A stretch of DNA of 64,000 nt from Lineus longissimus (taxonomy: Eukaryota > Nemertea > Pilidiophora > Heteronemertea > Lineidae): the NCBI RefSeq assembly GCF_910592395.1, contig NC_088323.1:9920001-9984000 (forward strand). The letters are read 5' to 3'. The position numbers and the translations under genes were made by a program. The notes under the pieces were generated by a model. It did not search any database and was not told the origin of the DNA. It was given only the letters and a program-made list of their open reading frames with translations. Positions 31,197-42,880 of the stretch are shown here, piece after piece; within the stretch, counting starts at the first letter, position 1, and each line of letters starts with the position of its first letter.

Positions 31197-31311
31197 TGTA
31201 ACGACCTCTGAAGTTAGGACGACGATAAATAATGGCCAACATAAGACACGAGTTGCGACTGACTCCGGAACTACTTTATTATAATGATGTATCAATACGC
31301 AATACACTACA
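31197..31311 (-). repeat. 5' LTR of the Gypsy element
   Basis: It is identical over 115 bp to 26,285-26,399. Confidence 0.95.
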
Positions 31312-31316
31312 GCAGC

Positions 31317-32340
31317 TCTGAAGTTCTGAGTTGACATTAATTACGGTGAAGTACAGAACATTAGAACAAGGACAATGTGAATGAAGGACTTGGACTAGAT
31401 AGAAGACTAGCTAAGTGTATATTAAGGAGGCCAAGGTGGCCGGGTGAGACCAGATCTCAAGAAATTATGTTAAATTCATACGGCTAGGTTAAGGGGCAAG
31501 AATAATGGCCAGTTGAGACAAAGCCTCAGGTAAATGTTGGAGAGGCCAAGATGGTCGAATGAGACACAAGATCTCATGGGTAGGCCAAGACGGCTGATGG
31601 GACAACGTCTCATATATTTCTGTGGAACAATTTATAGTTAAAAAATAGAATAGAATAAAATGAAATTATTAAACTGAAATAAATGAATTAAGTTAGTTCT
31701 TTAAAATGTGATAGAATAACATACTAGGCTCATAAGGGGTGGATTGAGCATTTGGTAAGTTTTTTTGTTTTTTTTAGTAAACCTTTGTTGGATCAAATCA
31801 TTCAAAAATGTTTGCCTGCTTCATTTGATCAAGGTTTGGATTACAGCGGACTCCAGGTGTACCATTTGACAACCGGAACGAAGTTTTTCCGCTGACCTGA
31901 TGAATACTGGAGTGGAATTCAATTATTACAGCTATTTAGGGTTCACTCATTAAATTATAATTTCATTTCGTGTACTACGCACACTTATAAAATTTGAAAT
32001 TCCACGCCAACCATCTTGTGAAATTAGGAGGCTGCAGACCAGAATTCGCTGACTCGCTCAAATTCTGGTTTTCATGCAACCCAATATCTGCAGGCCAGAA
32101 CCCACCACAGGGCTATTTCTATTTCATTTCTATTTCATTACTTCATTTCTTATTTCTTGCTTTACAGGCATACCCAAGAGAGAGTTGTCATTACGAGCCA
32201 TGGATTATACTCAGTCCGATCCTACATGGAAGAACAGGGCACTCTTTCCTGTTTGGAAGTCTTCTAGGTATGACGTCATCCTTCCTGGGTGACGTGACAA
32301 CGTCCCACTGGGACAAGGTATTTGCAGTGTAACATTTTAT
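31317..32340. other. Displaced DIRS 3' flank with degenerate internal repeats
   Basis: Several diverged units of the type GGCCAAGATGGTCGAATGAGAC lie at about 31,423, 31,501, 31,540 and 31,581. The terminal-type AT-rich sequence at 31,925-31,995 is the inverted partner of 25,975-26,085. A splice-like TTGCTTTACAG followed by an open stretch (about 32,169-32,268) is of unknown meaning. Confidence 0.5.
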
Positions 32341-32384
32341 TGTAATGTTAATCATTAGAAAAGTGTTAGTTCAGCTACAAATGT

Positions 32385-32555
32385 CAAGGGCGTAGCTTGA
32401 TGAGGGCGGGGGGGAGGGTAGACAGGAGGCAAATGCCCTCTGAGTCTGACGTCACCCCAAAATATGTTTTACAACAAAAACATTCAAAAAATTGTGATTT
32501 TGCCCCCAAGAGCGCCTTTTGCACTCCCAAGGCCAAAAGCTAGCCACGCCCCTGG
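32385..32555. repeat. Small inverted-ended repeat (GGGCGTAGCT / AGCCACGCCC)
   Basis: The ends CAAGGGCGTAGCTTG and CTAGCCACGCCCCTGG are imperfect inverted partners 171 bp apart. It resembles a short dispersed MITE-like family; there is only one copy in the window. Confidence 0.45.
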
Positions 32556-33244
32556 GTGTACTTAGATATAGAAATAGTAAGTAGAAAAACAAATTGTATG
32601 TTTGTTTGGTATTGGTTTGAATTCAAAGGATAGCTTTATCCTCATTTTCATACATGTTTGGATTCATCACTAACATTCTATTAAGAGTATTTTGCTGATC
32701 TACTCAATAGATGACAGGACAAAATAAGTAGATACATGGGTCATGGCCGCCATTTTAAAATTCTCCTGCTCATCAATGTGCTTCTTGTTTTGTCTGAAGT
32801 GTTAGCAAGCCTACCAGTTGTGAAATGGTACGTAACATGACAGATGCGATCCTGTCATCTGGTGAGTAGATTGGCTACTAACTTTGTGCATCATGGCTTC
32901 TCATTCTTTCAAAAACACTTCTGTTTAAAAAGCCTTTACACTCTAAAAAATTCGGGCTAAAAGTAGTTAATTCATTTACTATTTTGAGAAGTTAACGTCA
33001 TATTACTACTTAAATGATTATTAGAGGTTCTGATTACTACTTTCGCAGTTGTTTTAGTATGTGCTGTTTACTATTTCCGTGCAGTTAATTGAATTGACCA
33101 ATCAAAAGTGTCTATTCCTACATTTACTACTTTGGTAGTAAACGTCTCGACCAATCAAAGAGCTTCCCGTGCGCAGACGGTAATTTAGAATCGCCGCCAT
33201 TTTTTCCCGCTTCGATTTTTTCCAAGACGCGCAACAGCATTTAG

Positions 33245-36200
33245 ATGGAAAATCATTTAAGAGCATGGGGGATGGAGGAGCTCATTCCAATATTTGAAGG
33301 TAAGAATATCTGTAGCACCTGAAGAAAGAAATATAAATATATATTTATCGATCAATACTGAAAAAAATCATGATTTCTGTCAGCCGTGTTCAAGTTGCGC
33401 ACCCGCCGCCGCCATTGCGACGGACGCGCTATAGGAAATTTTTTCGGCCTTCAATAATCCGAAATCATCTGGTCTGGTTATGGAATTATAGCGGCAAAAC
33501 ATATCGGAAAATGTTTTAGATGATATTTGGGATTATTTTTCGCCACTAACAAGGCAAATCGGAGAGACAAAGTTAGGAATGGGGACTTAGAAAAATAGTA
33601 TACAAATTCAAATATCCCGCCAAAGAATGTCGTCATCAAGAACAATTCAGTTCAATTTTTCAAGTCATGGTGGCGCAGCATCCACTCAGAACTGACAACA
33701 TCCGGCATTTCCGGCGTAGATTTTACATTTTGTGCAATTGTTTTGTGGCGTAGCTAATCAGTGGCTAATAACTGCATGATTTGATAGACATACAACCGAA
33801 TAAGGGCGATATATATTCGTCAAATACTTGGCGTATTCTGACACTACCGTATTGTCGCCCTGTCAGCACTGACACTGTGGCTGTGGTGGTGTTTTGACTT
33901 CGAGACTTGACGAGAGTGTTTCGCTTCGGCCTTTTTTAGGCCTCGTAGTAGCTCAGCCTATCATCATCATTGACATTCGTGACATTGGGAACCGACAAAG
34001 ATAGATTGACAAGTTTTCCAGGAGTTAACAATCTCAAGCTGGCTACATTGCTGTACGTGTCATGACCAGTCATCATGGTCATGCCAGTGACACCCTGACA
34101 TGTTATTGACAGAGATACAACAGCCACTGGGCTTAGTCAACAACCGGAGATAGAGACGAAAAATCGTGGAACAACGTCTAGGAAATCCAATCATACCGGC
34201 AGCCGCAAGGTATGAACCGCCCTGACGCTCAAATTGAGACAGGAAAACGCCGGCGTATCTCAACGATTTTGTGTAATCAACTGACACTCGTTCAAACGAA
34301 ACGTATCGATACTCAATGCTAGATAAACGTTTATTTTAATACTTGCGATATATATACACGTGTAAGCCAGTACTATAGATCTAGGGTCAGAATAATACCC
34401 TGTACTGAGCTCAGAGTTCAGGTTGTCTACCCTGACTCTGTTATAGTTTGTGTGTTCTCATGGTTCAGATGGTCTACATGTAGCTGTGTTTTGAGACTCG
34501 TTTATGGTTAATTGCGTTTTAAAAGCAACCTCCAGGTTTTGAGGTCTGTATTTGAGGACAATTGTTGCCTGCTCTTTATTCCTGGTTATATTCTGGACAA
34601 TTGTAATTTCATTCAAGTTATTTTGTGAATTCTCAATAGTAATTTGCATACTGAGTGATATTTTGATTCTAAAAGACTGGTGTTGCATAGGACTGAACAT
34701 TATACTTGAGGACTTTCATTTCAAACATAAGGAGGGATATACATCATGACCTCACACGCTGTATCTTGGTCGAGAGAACATGGCGAGAGAAGTGTCAAGT
34801 GCATTCCCATATCAATCGGTCAAATAAATCCATAATTATACATTGAACATACGTCCTTCAATGTCAATGATATTCTAGTTCTACAATCTCACATTACTGA
34901 AAAGTTGCGGTCTATCTATAGTCTATTGAGTGGAAACACTGAAATCTGGTGAACATAATAAGGCCTTTCTCACCCCACAGTCCGAGACTAGATTTGCTTT
35001 GTTGGCCATTTTCTCGGTGAGGCAGGAGGTGCTCGGAGAGGTTGCAGTTGATTCCACAGGGTGTTTTTGATAACCAAATTCTTGTCGTCATGTTGGGCCC
35101 AAGACCTAAAAAAACATTCAGTCTAAAGTCAAGACAATGCAGTCCTGATCTTGTCCTTAATATCAATTCAATGGACTCTACATGTAGTAATGTACATGTA
35201 TAATATCCCACCATTTCCTAGATCATCCTGAATACTATTTACTACTAGGACCTTTCATGCCTCTTGGCTTGGTCATCATGCGTGCATGGTCATGCATGTG
35301 ACCATAATATGTATCGGTACAGGTAACATGATCGACCGGTGGCGGTCGACAATTTCAAACAGGGCTTTGTCCTTGTGTCTAATTTACATTGTAGATAGGA
35401 AGTGGTGTTCCACCAACCATTGACCATACCACACACTGTACACGTTGTAAAATTGAGAGTAGACATCTCAATTGCAAACTTCATTGCATCTCATGATCTC
35501 GGATGTTATGTTTATTAACTGTAAATTATCAAGTTTTAAAGTATGCTTAAAATATCTCTCATTTCATGCATTTCAGAACAAGGTATTGATGAAGAAGTTG
35601 CAATTTTGTTAGACGACGTCACCCTAAGGGAGCTAGTGCCAAGGATAGGAATTCGGCTGAAACTCAAACAACTAATCTCATTACATTTACAGGTAAGCCT
35701 GTAGACTGTTTATACTATGGAAACCAGTAGTCATCATTTTACCTGTTTTGTTTGTTCCAATACTTTTCAAGGACTTCAACCCCTTTTTTATCATTTGCGG
35801 ACAGACCATGCGATAGTATATTCGAGTGATTATTTTGCCTGTGCTGAAGATGGATGTCAGCGGACATTTAGTACCCATTGGCCGTATAAAAGACATCTAC
35901 TTAAGCATGTTCTTTCACTTGACACTGCAAGCCATGATGTTGGTGAATGCCCAATGGAGGTTTCCCCCTTAGACAATACCGTTGATGATGAAGTGTCAGA
36001 TGGAGATGATCCAGGAGAAAGCATTCATGGTTATGAGCAAAACACACCCCAGCCTCAGAGTAGAAGTGAATCCGTTACGGTCGACCTTCATGCCATTGCT
36101 GCCAATTTTGTTAGTAAAATGAAAGCCAAATCAAATGTCCCATTATCCTCTTTACAAAATATTATTGAATGTACCTCAGAGATGTTCAGTGAGATCGTTG

Positions 36201-38217
36201 GAATGCTAGAGAATGAAACGCTGCGTGTGATGGAGGAGACTGGTGTAGAATTGGAAGGTGAAAAAGTTCAACATCTGAAGAAGATTTTCAAAGACTCTTG
36301 TTCTCCATTCGCGGGTTTTGAAAGTCAATATAAGCAGGAAAAATATTTCGCAGATAAAGGTACGTACATTCCCCCTGTATCAATTCCACTTGGTGTAGCC
36401 TTCAATCCAAAGCGTGATGCAGCCACTGGAGGTGTTCGACAAAGCCAGACACACGATAGTTTCCAGTACATACCAATCAAAGATGTTTTACGTGCTGTCC
36501 TCAACCAAGATGGTGTGCTTGATAGCATAGAGCAGTACAGGTCAGCAACAGCTGATGATGACCTGAAGGACTTCAAGGACGGGGAGTTCTACAAGTGTCA
36601 TCCATGCCTCGGCCATCAGGACTGCGTGAACATTCTTTTGTACTTTGACGAGCTCGAGACGACTAATCCATTACGAGGAAACGGGACTCATAAATTGGGA
36701 ATGGACCTGGAACCACAAACCAAATCTGGACATGCGGCTACCCTTATTCAAAGAATTGATAACATTGAACAAAAAGTAAGATAAAAAATTTTCTTTTCTG
36801 ACATTTTTTCACTGATGGCACCAGCGTATTTTCTAGGGCTGTATACACAAACTGTAAATTTACTGACATTTTATAAGGCCATGAAAAATGAGAATGGTAG
36901 TCATTGTCTTTTAGTGGCATCATTCATGTCATCAAAAGATTGAAATCATGTCTGAAACACAAATGACAATTGACATTTGATTGACAAAATCCTTTTTGCC
37001 GTAACTGTCAGACTTTTAGATACATGTATCAGTCACAATTTATTCACATCCTACATTGTCATTTGTGGAAGTCAGTATAATGTAACACAACACAGGGTCA
37101 ATGATATTACCAGAACTCAAAGCACAAGATAATTTCATTCAATTCATTTCCAGGACTTAAAGAACTATTTGCGTTCCCGCTCAGATGGGAGAGCATTATA
37201 TGACAGGTTGAATGACCTTGGATTCGCCCCTCGTGAAATGAGAGCGAAACTGGTTAGATTTGCAGTTGGGTACCTTTTTGAGAAAAGTGGAAGATAGTAA
37301 GTGGCAAATGTTTCCCTTCAATAACTGTGTAAGTTTAATTGGGCTTTAAAAGTTCACACGTCTATTAGGGCTTCCAAAGTATCTTTATGGTGGGGACCAA
37401 CGGCAGCTTTGCTCTTACGGTCTTTTTCATGTGAATACCGGTACATGTATTGTTGGGTCCACATTTTTCCTTGCCGTGCACAACCTTACCAGATATTAAT
37501 GAACATGTTGGAGATCGAATTTTTGTGGATTAATTTCAAGTGATGAAAGTAGTCAAGGAGAATTTTTCGACTAACTTTTTAAAGTATGAAATGATTAAGT
37601 AATCGTATTTTCATATTTCAGTCCAAAGAGTGATGAGAAAATCTCTCTAGCAAGAGAAATTATTGAAGTGTTCCCATTCTTGAGAAGCCCAAGAGGAAGT
37701 GGATGCGTGAGTGTTTCTGTTATTTCACAGAACACCCTCTGCCCCTGCATCAGATTTAAGTGGGAGCTATTGAGTCATTTGCATAAGGATTTCTGTAAAT
37801 CAGTTTGCCAGACCAGTTTCAATGTGAGCGCCTAGTGTGCATAAGGTTGTAATTCAAATTCAGTGTAGCCCAATGCTTTTTACATGTACTCAACTGCTAC
37901 CGGAGATGGAAACCTTTTGGTTTGTGGTGAGCCTATGCAACCATGCTTTGATCTTCCTTGTATTGAATTGTGACACATTGTTTAAGTCAACTGAAGTTGA
38001 ACATGGTCAGTATACACCCCTGTGCTTCAGCTTTGCAACATTTGTTTAACACTTCAATCCATTTTCCAGCAAGCCTTCTATCAGCAGGCAAGAGATAGGA
38101 AACCTGCCAAAGGCTTTATTCATGACAGAATAAACAACATACGGAAGCAGGAGGCAAAGATGAAGACCAAGGGAAAGAAAGCAAAAAGTTGTTTTGTCAC
38201 TACAACTGAAGATGAAG
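33245..38217 (+). CDS. SAM-domain protein, multi-exon (3' end uncertain)
   Basis: Exon 1 (33,245-33,299) and exon 2 (35,577-35,692) join as phase-compatible coding sequence of 57 codons forming a sterile alpha motif: LRAWGMEELIPIFE, then GIDEEVAILL, LRELVPRIGIRLKL and KQLISLHLQ. Exons 37,154-37,296, 37,622-37,706 and 38,070-38,217 continue in phase with YDRLNDLGFAPREMRAKLVR, REIIEVFPFLRSP and GFIHDRINNIRKQ. These resemble the C-terminal module of SAMD3-like uncharacterised proteins of fish and invertebrates. All introns are GT-AG. Two phase-compatible last exons end in stops: 41,208-41,377 (inside the inverted repeats) and 42,008-42,132 (outside). SAM domains mediate self-association; the role in this element is unknown. 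Confidence 0.65.
35717..36784 (+). CDS. C2H2 zinc-finger ORF with an ETTNPL-type domain (exon, truncated or fused)
   Basis: The long exon opens with METSSHHFTCFVC. Two C2H2 fingers follow (C-x2-C-x12-H-x4-H, then C-x4-C-x12-H-x3-H, residues about 9-65). Next are an acidic linker, a helical stretch (SLQNIIECTSEMFSEIVGML) and the LYFDELETTNPL block near residue 315. That block belongs to a large uncharacterised protein family frequent in fish and invertebrate genomes, in which it is usually followed by HKLG and a longer conserved C-terminus. Here it breaks after HKLGM into DLEPQTKSGHAATLIQRIDN and reaches a GTAAGA donor at about 36,776 that is phase-compatible with exon 37,154. It is therefore an alternative first coding exon to the SAM exons, or a deletion-made fusion. 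Confidence 0.55.
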   Translation: METSSHHFTCFVCSNTFQGLQPLFYHLRTDHAIVYSSDYFACAEDGCQRTFSTHWPYKRHLLKHVLSLDTASHDVGECPMEVSPLDNTVDDEVSDGDDPGESIHGYEQNTPQPQSRSESVTVDLHAIAANFVSKMKAKSNVPLSSLQNIIECTSEMFSEIVGMLENETLRVMEETGVELEGEKVQHLKKIFKDSCSPFAGFESQYKQEKYFADKGTYIPPVSIPLGVAFNPKRDAATGGVRQSQTHDSFQYIPIKDVLRAVLNQDGVLDSIEQYRSATADDDLKDFKDGEFYKCHPCLGHQDCVNILLYFDELETTNPLRGNGTHKLGMDLEPQTKSGHAATLIQRIDNIEQKVR

Positions 38218-38239
38218 GTAAAATTTGTACTGTATATAT

Positions 38240-38588
38240 GATGTTGCATCAAATAAGCAACTGGTTTTTGATCTGACCTACTTTTCAAGGTCACAGAGGT
38301 AAATACACAAAACCACTCGAGTGGGATTTCCGAGGTATCGGACTACACCCCGAGTGATGGTCTTTGGCTGGAAACCCCCGAGACTGCAGGATGTGACGAG
38401 TTTAAGGAATTATTTCAATGTTGACAAGTAAATGTGATGTTGCATCAAATAAGCAACTGGTTTTTGATTTGACCTACTTTTCAAGGTCACAGAGGTCAAT
38501 ATGCGTTCTCGGGGGTTTCCAGCCAAAGACCATCACTCGGGGTGTAGTCTGATACCTCAGAAATCCCACTCGAGTGGTTTTGTGTATG
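38240..38588. repeat. Compound repeat: direct repeat plus ~80-bp inverted repeat
   Basis: A 62-bp segment (38,240-38,303) with GATGTTGCATCAAATAAGC and the TCAAGGTCACAGAGGT block recurs at 38,436-38,497. The sequences after each copy (about 38,305-38,387 and 38,506-38,588) are inverted partners sharing ACCACTCGAGTGGGATTTC and GGTCTTTGGCTGGAAACCC. Confidence 0.85.
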
Positions 38589-41207
38589 TAAATTTCTTTC
38601 GATCATTTTTAGTGAAAATTTGGGCAAGAAGTTTGATTTCGGCTGCAACACTGTTTCAACAATGCAAGTCTGGATTCGCACGTGTGGTATCTGGTATTTT
38701 TATCTCATGGCCGGACTGACCGCTGTTTCAGTCGGATTTCCCCGGTCGTTTATTGTCTTTGAATATGCAATCACTGGCGTTGGGGCTATCATAAACCATC
38801 AGTCGTGCTTCGAAAACAGTTGTGGGCTACATTTGCGCCAATTTCGGCTGGTTTTGTGGAATAATTATGTTTTGATACGACAAAACGTGACTTTGTGCAC
38901 TGGATTTCACTGACATCGGGCATGGGATAAACGTTTTTCTATGGCACTGCCATTTTGCAAGACAGCATGTTTTGTAACTGCTTTAGCTACAGATTCCTAA
39001 CTTGGTACAAATGTACCCCTTGGTGACCCCTACTCATGGACCAAACTGGGGTCTTTTATAGTTCACTGTTTTGCCACCAGGGGGGGGCAAAGGTCCAAAG
39101 TTAAAATGTTTAATTGGTCAGATTTTCACGAAATTTTGATGGTAGGTACATTAGCAAGGGTGCATCTCAGAACTAATGGGTTTCTTATTTGACCTTATTT
39201 TCAAGGTCACAGAGGTCAAAGTCAGCTGAATCTATTTGAACACACACGTGAGCACATGATTCATGGACCATTTCATCCTGCCAGTGGCAGTTTTGCTAGA
39301 TAAAGAACTGTGAGAAAAAATCTTAGATTTACAACAACCCTATCACAGGTGATCATTGGAATCTCATTATTTAAGCACATTTGGAATTTTGCAAGGTCCT
39401 ATTACTGGTAAGAAACATGCTATAAAAATTTGTTGGCTTTGGGCCCAGGATGCTACTTTTTGGTACTTTGGCAGTTTTCTAACACAACAAGTAAGTTCTT
39501 TGAGAAAATGTTAGTGGTTCCTTAAGATATGCAGTATCTCAAATCAGATGTTTCTTATGTGCAATGTGCACTGCCTTGGAGTGTATACCAGTAAATATAG
39601 ATCCATACTTTTAATTGGGAACAAGATTTACATAAATTTTGCCACTCTATTTTATTGCTTTTCTCATGGTCTCATCGAAAAGTAAAGCATACCATTGGAA
39701 AGAAAAAGTCTTCCAAAAGTTAGCAGAAGAATCTTCCGAAAATGTATTTTCCAATGAGATGAATTGGCATGTTAACTTTTTTGTAAATGATCGATGTTCC
39801 CAATCAAGTGTATAGATCTATAGTATGGCTCTGACTTTGGCTCTACGGAAAGAACAGTTAACTCCCTTTGACTGTGAGATTTCATGCAGATTGAGTTGAT
39901 TTCAAAAAGGTAGAGGACCTGTAAAAACATGTAAAATGTTCATTGTTTGATTTATGGCAGTGATGTCTTAATGTTGGTACAATCGGGTAGTACTTTATTC
40001 CCATTGTCAATGATGTTGTTTTTTGGCTCATAATATTGTCTATCGGTCTGTCAACAATGGTGGCTATTTACTTACTCTTGAATCTAGAAAGTTGAAACTT
40101 TGTGTGTGGATGTCTTATGACCACTTAATTTGACATACCAAAAATTATCGCACTTTGACTTACCTTCTGGGATACGGGCAACCATCTTTAATAACCGTAT
40201 TTTGTCAATATCATATGAAAACTGATGGCAGTGTATTCCTAATACTAGTATCTAATTTGTGCCAAAATCTGTCAAAATAATCTTAATCACCATGAAAATT
40301 TGAAATGCCAATCTCGATCTCCACTGTGTTCATATCCACTTTTAATATTTGTTGCCAAATCACAGGGGGGCTAAAATTGTGAAGTTTTATTCGACTCTAG
40401 TCATATTGTGTTTGGAGAGAATGTTAGTACTGGTTTCAGTGTAATATCTTTAATCAAGTGATATTGCCCAACTTTGTGATCATATTGCAATGGTACTTTT
40501 CATCCATTTTGTCCAATATAGAAAAAATAATATCTCTTGTGGGTGTATACATAAATTCAAAATGTACATGTATAAAAAATGGTAAGCATGTATTTTATCA
40601 AGAAGTCTTGATACACTGATTTATATGATATAGGACACATTCTTTTTTTAAGATATATGGAGAAAAAAAAACTATATTCTGGGGGGGGGGGGGTCTAGGC
40701 GAGGAAAGGACAAAATTACCCGTGTAATGAAGAGATTAATATTGCACATATTATCACTGTTATTGATATTCATTCATATACATGTACATTACCTTGTTAT
40801 AATTTATATCCATAGGTGGACATTAAATTGTATGTTGTTTAGTACAAGGTGTTTTGTGATATAAATCTTTTTTTGTTATTTGAATTGTTATGCTGTCAAG
40901 CAAATACTTGAAACTGACATGGGCCAATGAATTTCTATTCAGAGAGGGAGCGCAATTTGTGTATTTATACTTATGTATACATTCCATTGCTTTTATTACA
41001 GTGATATGGGGGGGGGGGGGGGGGGAAGCATTGGTACTTACTGTTGTAATACACTATGATTCAAACTATGTGATATGTGGTAGTACACTGCAGTTGATGT
41101 TTCTTATTGAATAAATTTTAAATTGTTGTTAAAATTAAAATACTCTTTTCTTCCTGTTGTGGACAGACTATAGATTCAGCTGGATGTCTTGTGGCGTCTC
41201 CATCTAG
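38589..41207. other. Long intron-like region with diverged repeats and poly-G runs
   Basis: A diverged minus-strand monomer of the ~300-bp tandem-repeat family lies near 39,070-39,230 (GCCACCAGGGGGGG, then TCAAGGTCACAGAGGTCA). Poly-G runs occur at about 40,681-40,694 and 41,007-41,026. A segment near 40,020-40,190 (TTTTGGCTCATAATATTGTC) looks like another dispersed repeat. No coding exon was recognised. Confidence 0.5.
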
Positions 41208-42132
41208 GTGAGGGCAGGATGGAAGTGACTAAAGTAACTAGACTGGCGTCCAATGGCATGCTTGTTTTGACTGTTGGATACAAAAATGCAGCAGAATCAT
41301 GTTTTCCTGCCCCAAAATACGGCCCACGGATATTACCACCAAGGAATAGTAATGGCAACAACAACTCTCAGAAATAGTAAAAATTTAACTATTTATGTGG
41401 TTCTACAGCAGTAGAGGAGTGTTCAACCAAAACCACCAGGAATAGTTAACTATCAAAAATAACTATCAAAAACAGTAAAATAATTACTATTTAATTGTAG
41501 AAAAAGTTACCATTTATTTGGTTAAACATCTTAACTACTTTGAAGTAGTAAAAATTACTACTTCTATGTGGGTGCAATATTAATCCATTAAATAGTAACA
41601 ATTTTACTATTAATGATAAAATAGTTCTTAGAGTGTAGTTTAATCCAGTGTTGTCATTGTCAGGATGGCTCACCTATTCGAAATTAAGCTCTTTTTTATT
41701 TCCGTCCTTTCAGTCAAGTCCAAATAGCATAATATTGATATTGCTTTGTGAAAATTGTCATCTTGATTCTTTTAAGAGAACGCCATATAGGATAGTGCAG
41801 TCCAGAGATGGGGAGAACATAACGACCAATAAGGAACGCTTGTTGAGTTGTTATACAACTGTCCAGTCCTCCTTGTAAGTTACATCTATTGTTCATGGAT
41901 AATGTTCATCACATCTTCGAACATGTTTATGTACAATGTACAGAAATAAAGTTTATCTTTTACGAAACAGTGTTTTCGAAACTAACCTTGGTGTTTCATT
42001 TCTTTAGAAGATGAGTGTGGTGACAGCTGTCGCAGTCAGATATACGGTGTGGTCCAGAAAAAACGCGACCGGGTACTTCCAGTAGCCAGGGGATTAAAAC
42101 CATTGATATCAGTGGATGGGGAATCTCACTAG

Positions 42133-42880
42133 GAGAGTAATGATACCAAGATCGCCCGATTTAGTTCAGTAGTTTTTGTTTTAGAGCCTATTTTGTGAAC
42201 CACAGACCCAAGTAAACCATGCTTGTGTTCCTAGATCAGTCAGCCATGCATGCCAAACTAAGAACAGTGTACTGAGATGTTCCTCAATCATCCAATCATG
42301 CTGGCCTAGCCTGAGAAGAACGTACTGGGTACCAGGAACAACCCAACCAGTTGTCCTGTTTCGAAATGTGTGAATATTAAAACAATATTGGATTGCAATA
42401 AAAACCAGGAACACGATTTACCACCGAAGATGCACTTAGGAAGCACTTGAAGAGTTGTCAGGTATATATTAAGTTTGTACCCGTCTTATGAGATGTTGGT
42501 CATTTCTAAGTTGCATGACCAGTTGGATTGTTAGGTACCCCAAGTGGTCCTCCTGTGCCAAGTACCAATATTGGACCCAAGTACATGTATATCTTGCTTG
42601 TCATGACATTCTTCAATAGCACAATCAGACCCCATATCTATTTATTGCGAATTGTCCTTGCTAATGCTGTCCTTCTGTACCTAGAACCATCCTTTGACCC
42701 AAGTATACCTTGCTTGTTGTGACTGGCTTCAAGATCGCATTGAGGCTGCATATATATCCATTGCCAACTTCCTGATGCTGTCCTTTTGTAACAAATACCA
42801 AACTTGGACCCAAGTATACCTTGTTTGTTGCGACCAACCAGAGTACAATGCCGAGTGATGATCCTAAATCTCCGTCGGCC
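42133..42880. repeat. Degenerate flank of the minisatellite
   Basis: It contains loose relatives of the 53-bp unit, such as GTTCCTAGATCAGTCAGCCATGC near 42,228 and CCAAGTATACCTTG words spaced irregularly. Divergence rises away from the core array. Confidence 0.55.

Larger units (their letters stand above)
26285..31311 (-). mobile_element. Complete Gypsy (Metaviridae) LTR retrotransposon
   Basis: Identical 115-bp direct repeats (26,285-26,399 and 31,197-31,311) start TG and end CA. The 5-bp GCAGC flanks both sides (26,280-26,284 and 31,312-31,316). The minus-strand interior has a primer-binding site, one gag-pol frame and a polypurine tract in the right places. Identical LTRs imply a recent insertion, here into the 3' end of the DIRS remnant. 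No envelope-like gene was seen. Confidence 0.95.
32937..41637 (+). mobile_element. TIR-bounded element carrying the SAM/C2H2 gene (8.7 kb)
   Basis: TACACTCTAA (32,937-32,946) and its reverse complement TTAGAGTGTA (41,628-41,637) bound the region. Both subterminal zones are packed with AGTAGTTAA, TTACTATTT and TACTACT words, a pattern of transposon ends. The multi-exon gene at 33,245-38,217 lies between them on the plus strand. I found no clear target duplication, so two independent MITE ends remain an alternative. Confidence 0.55.
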
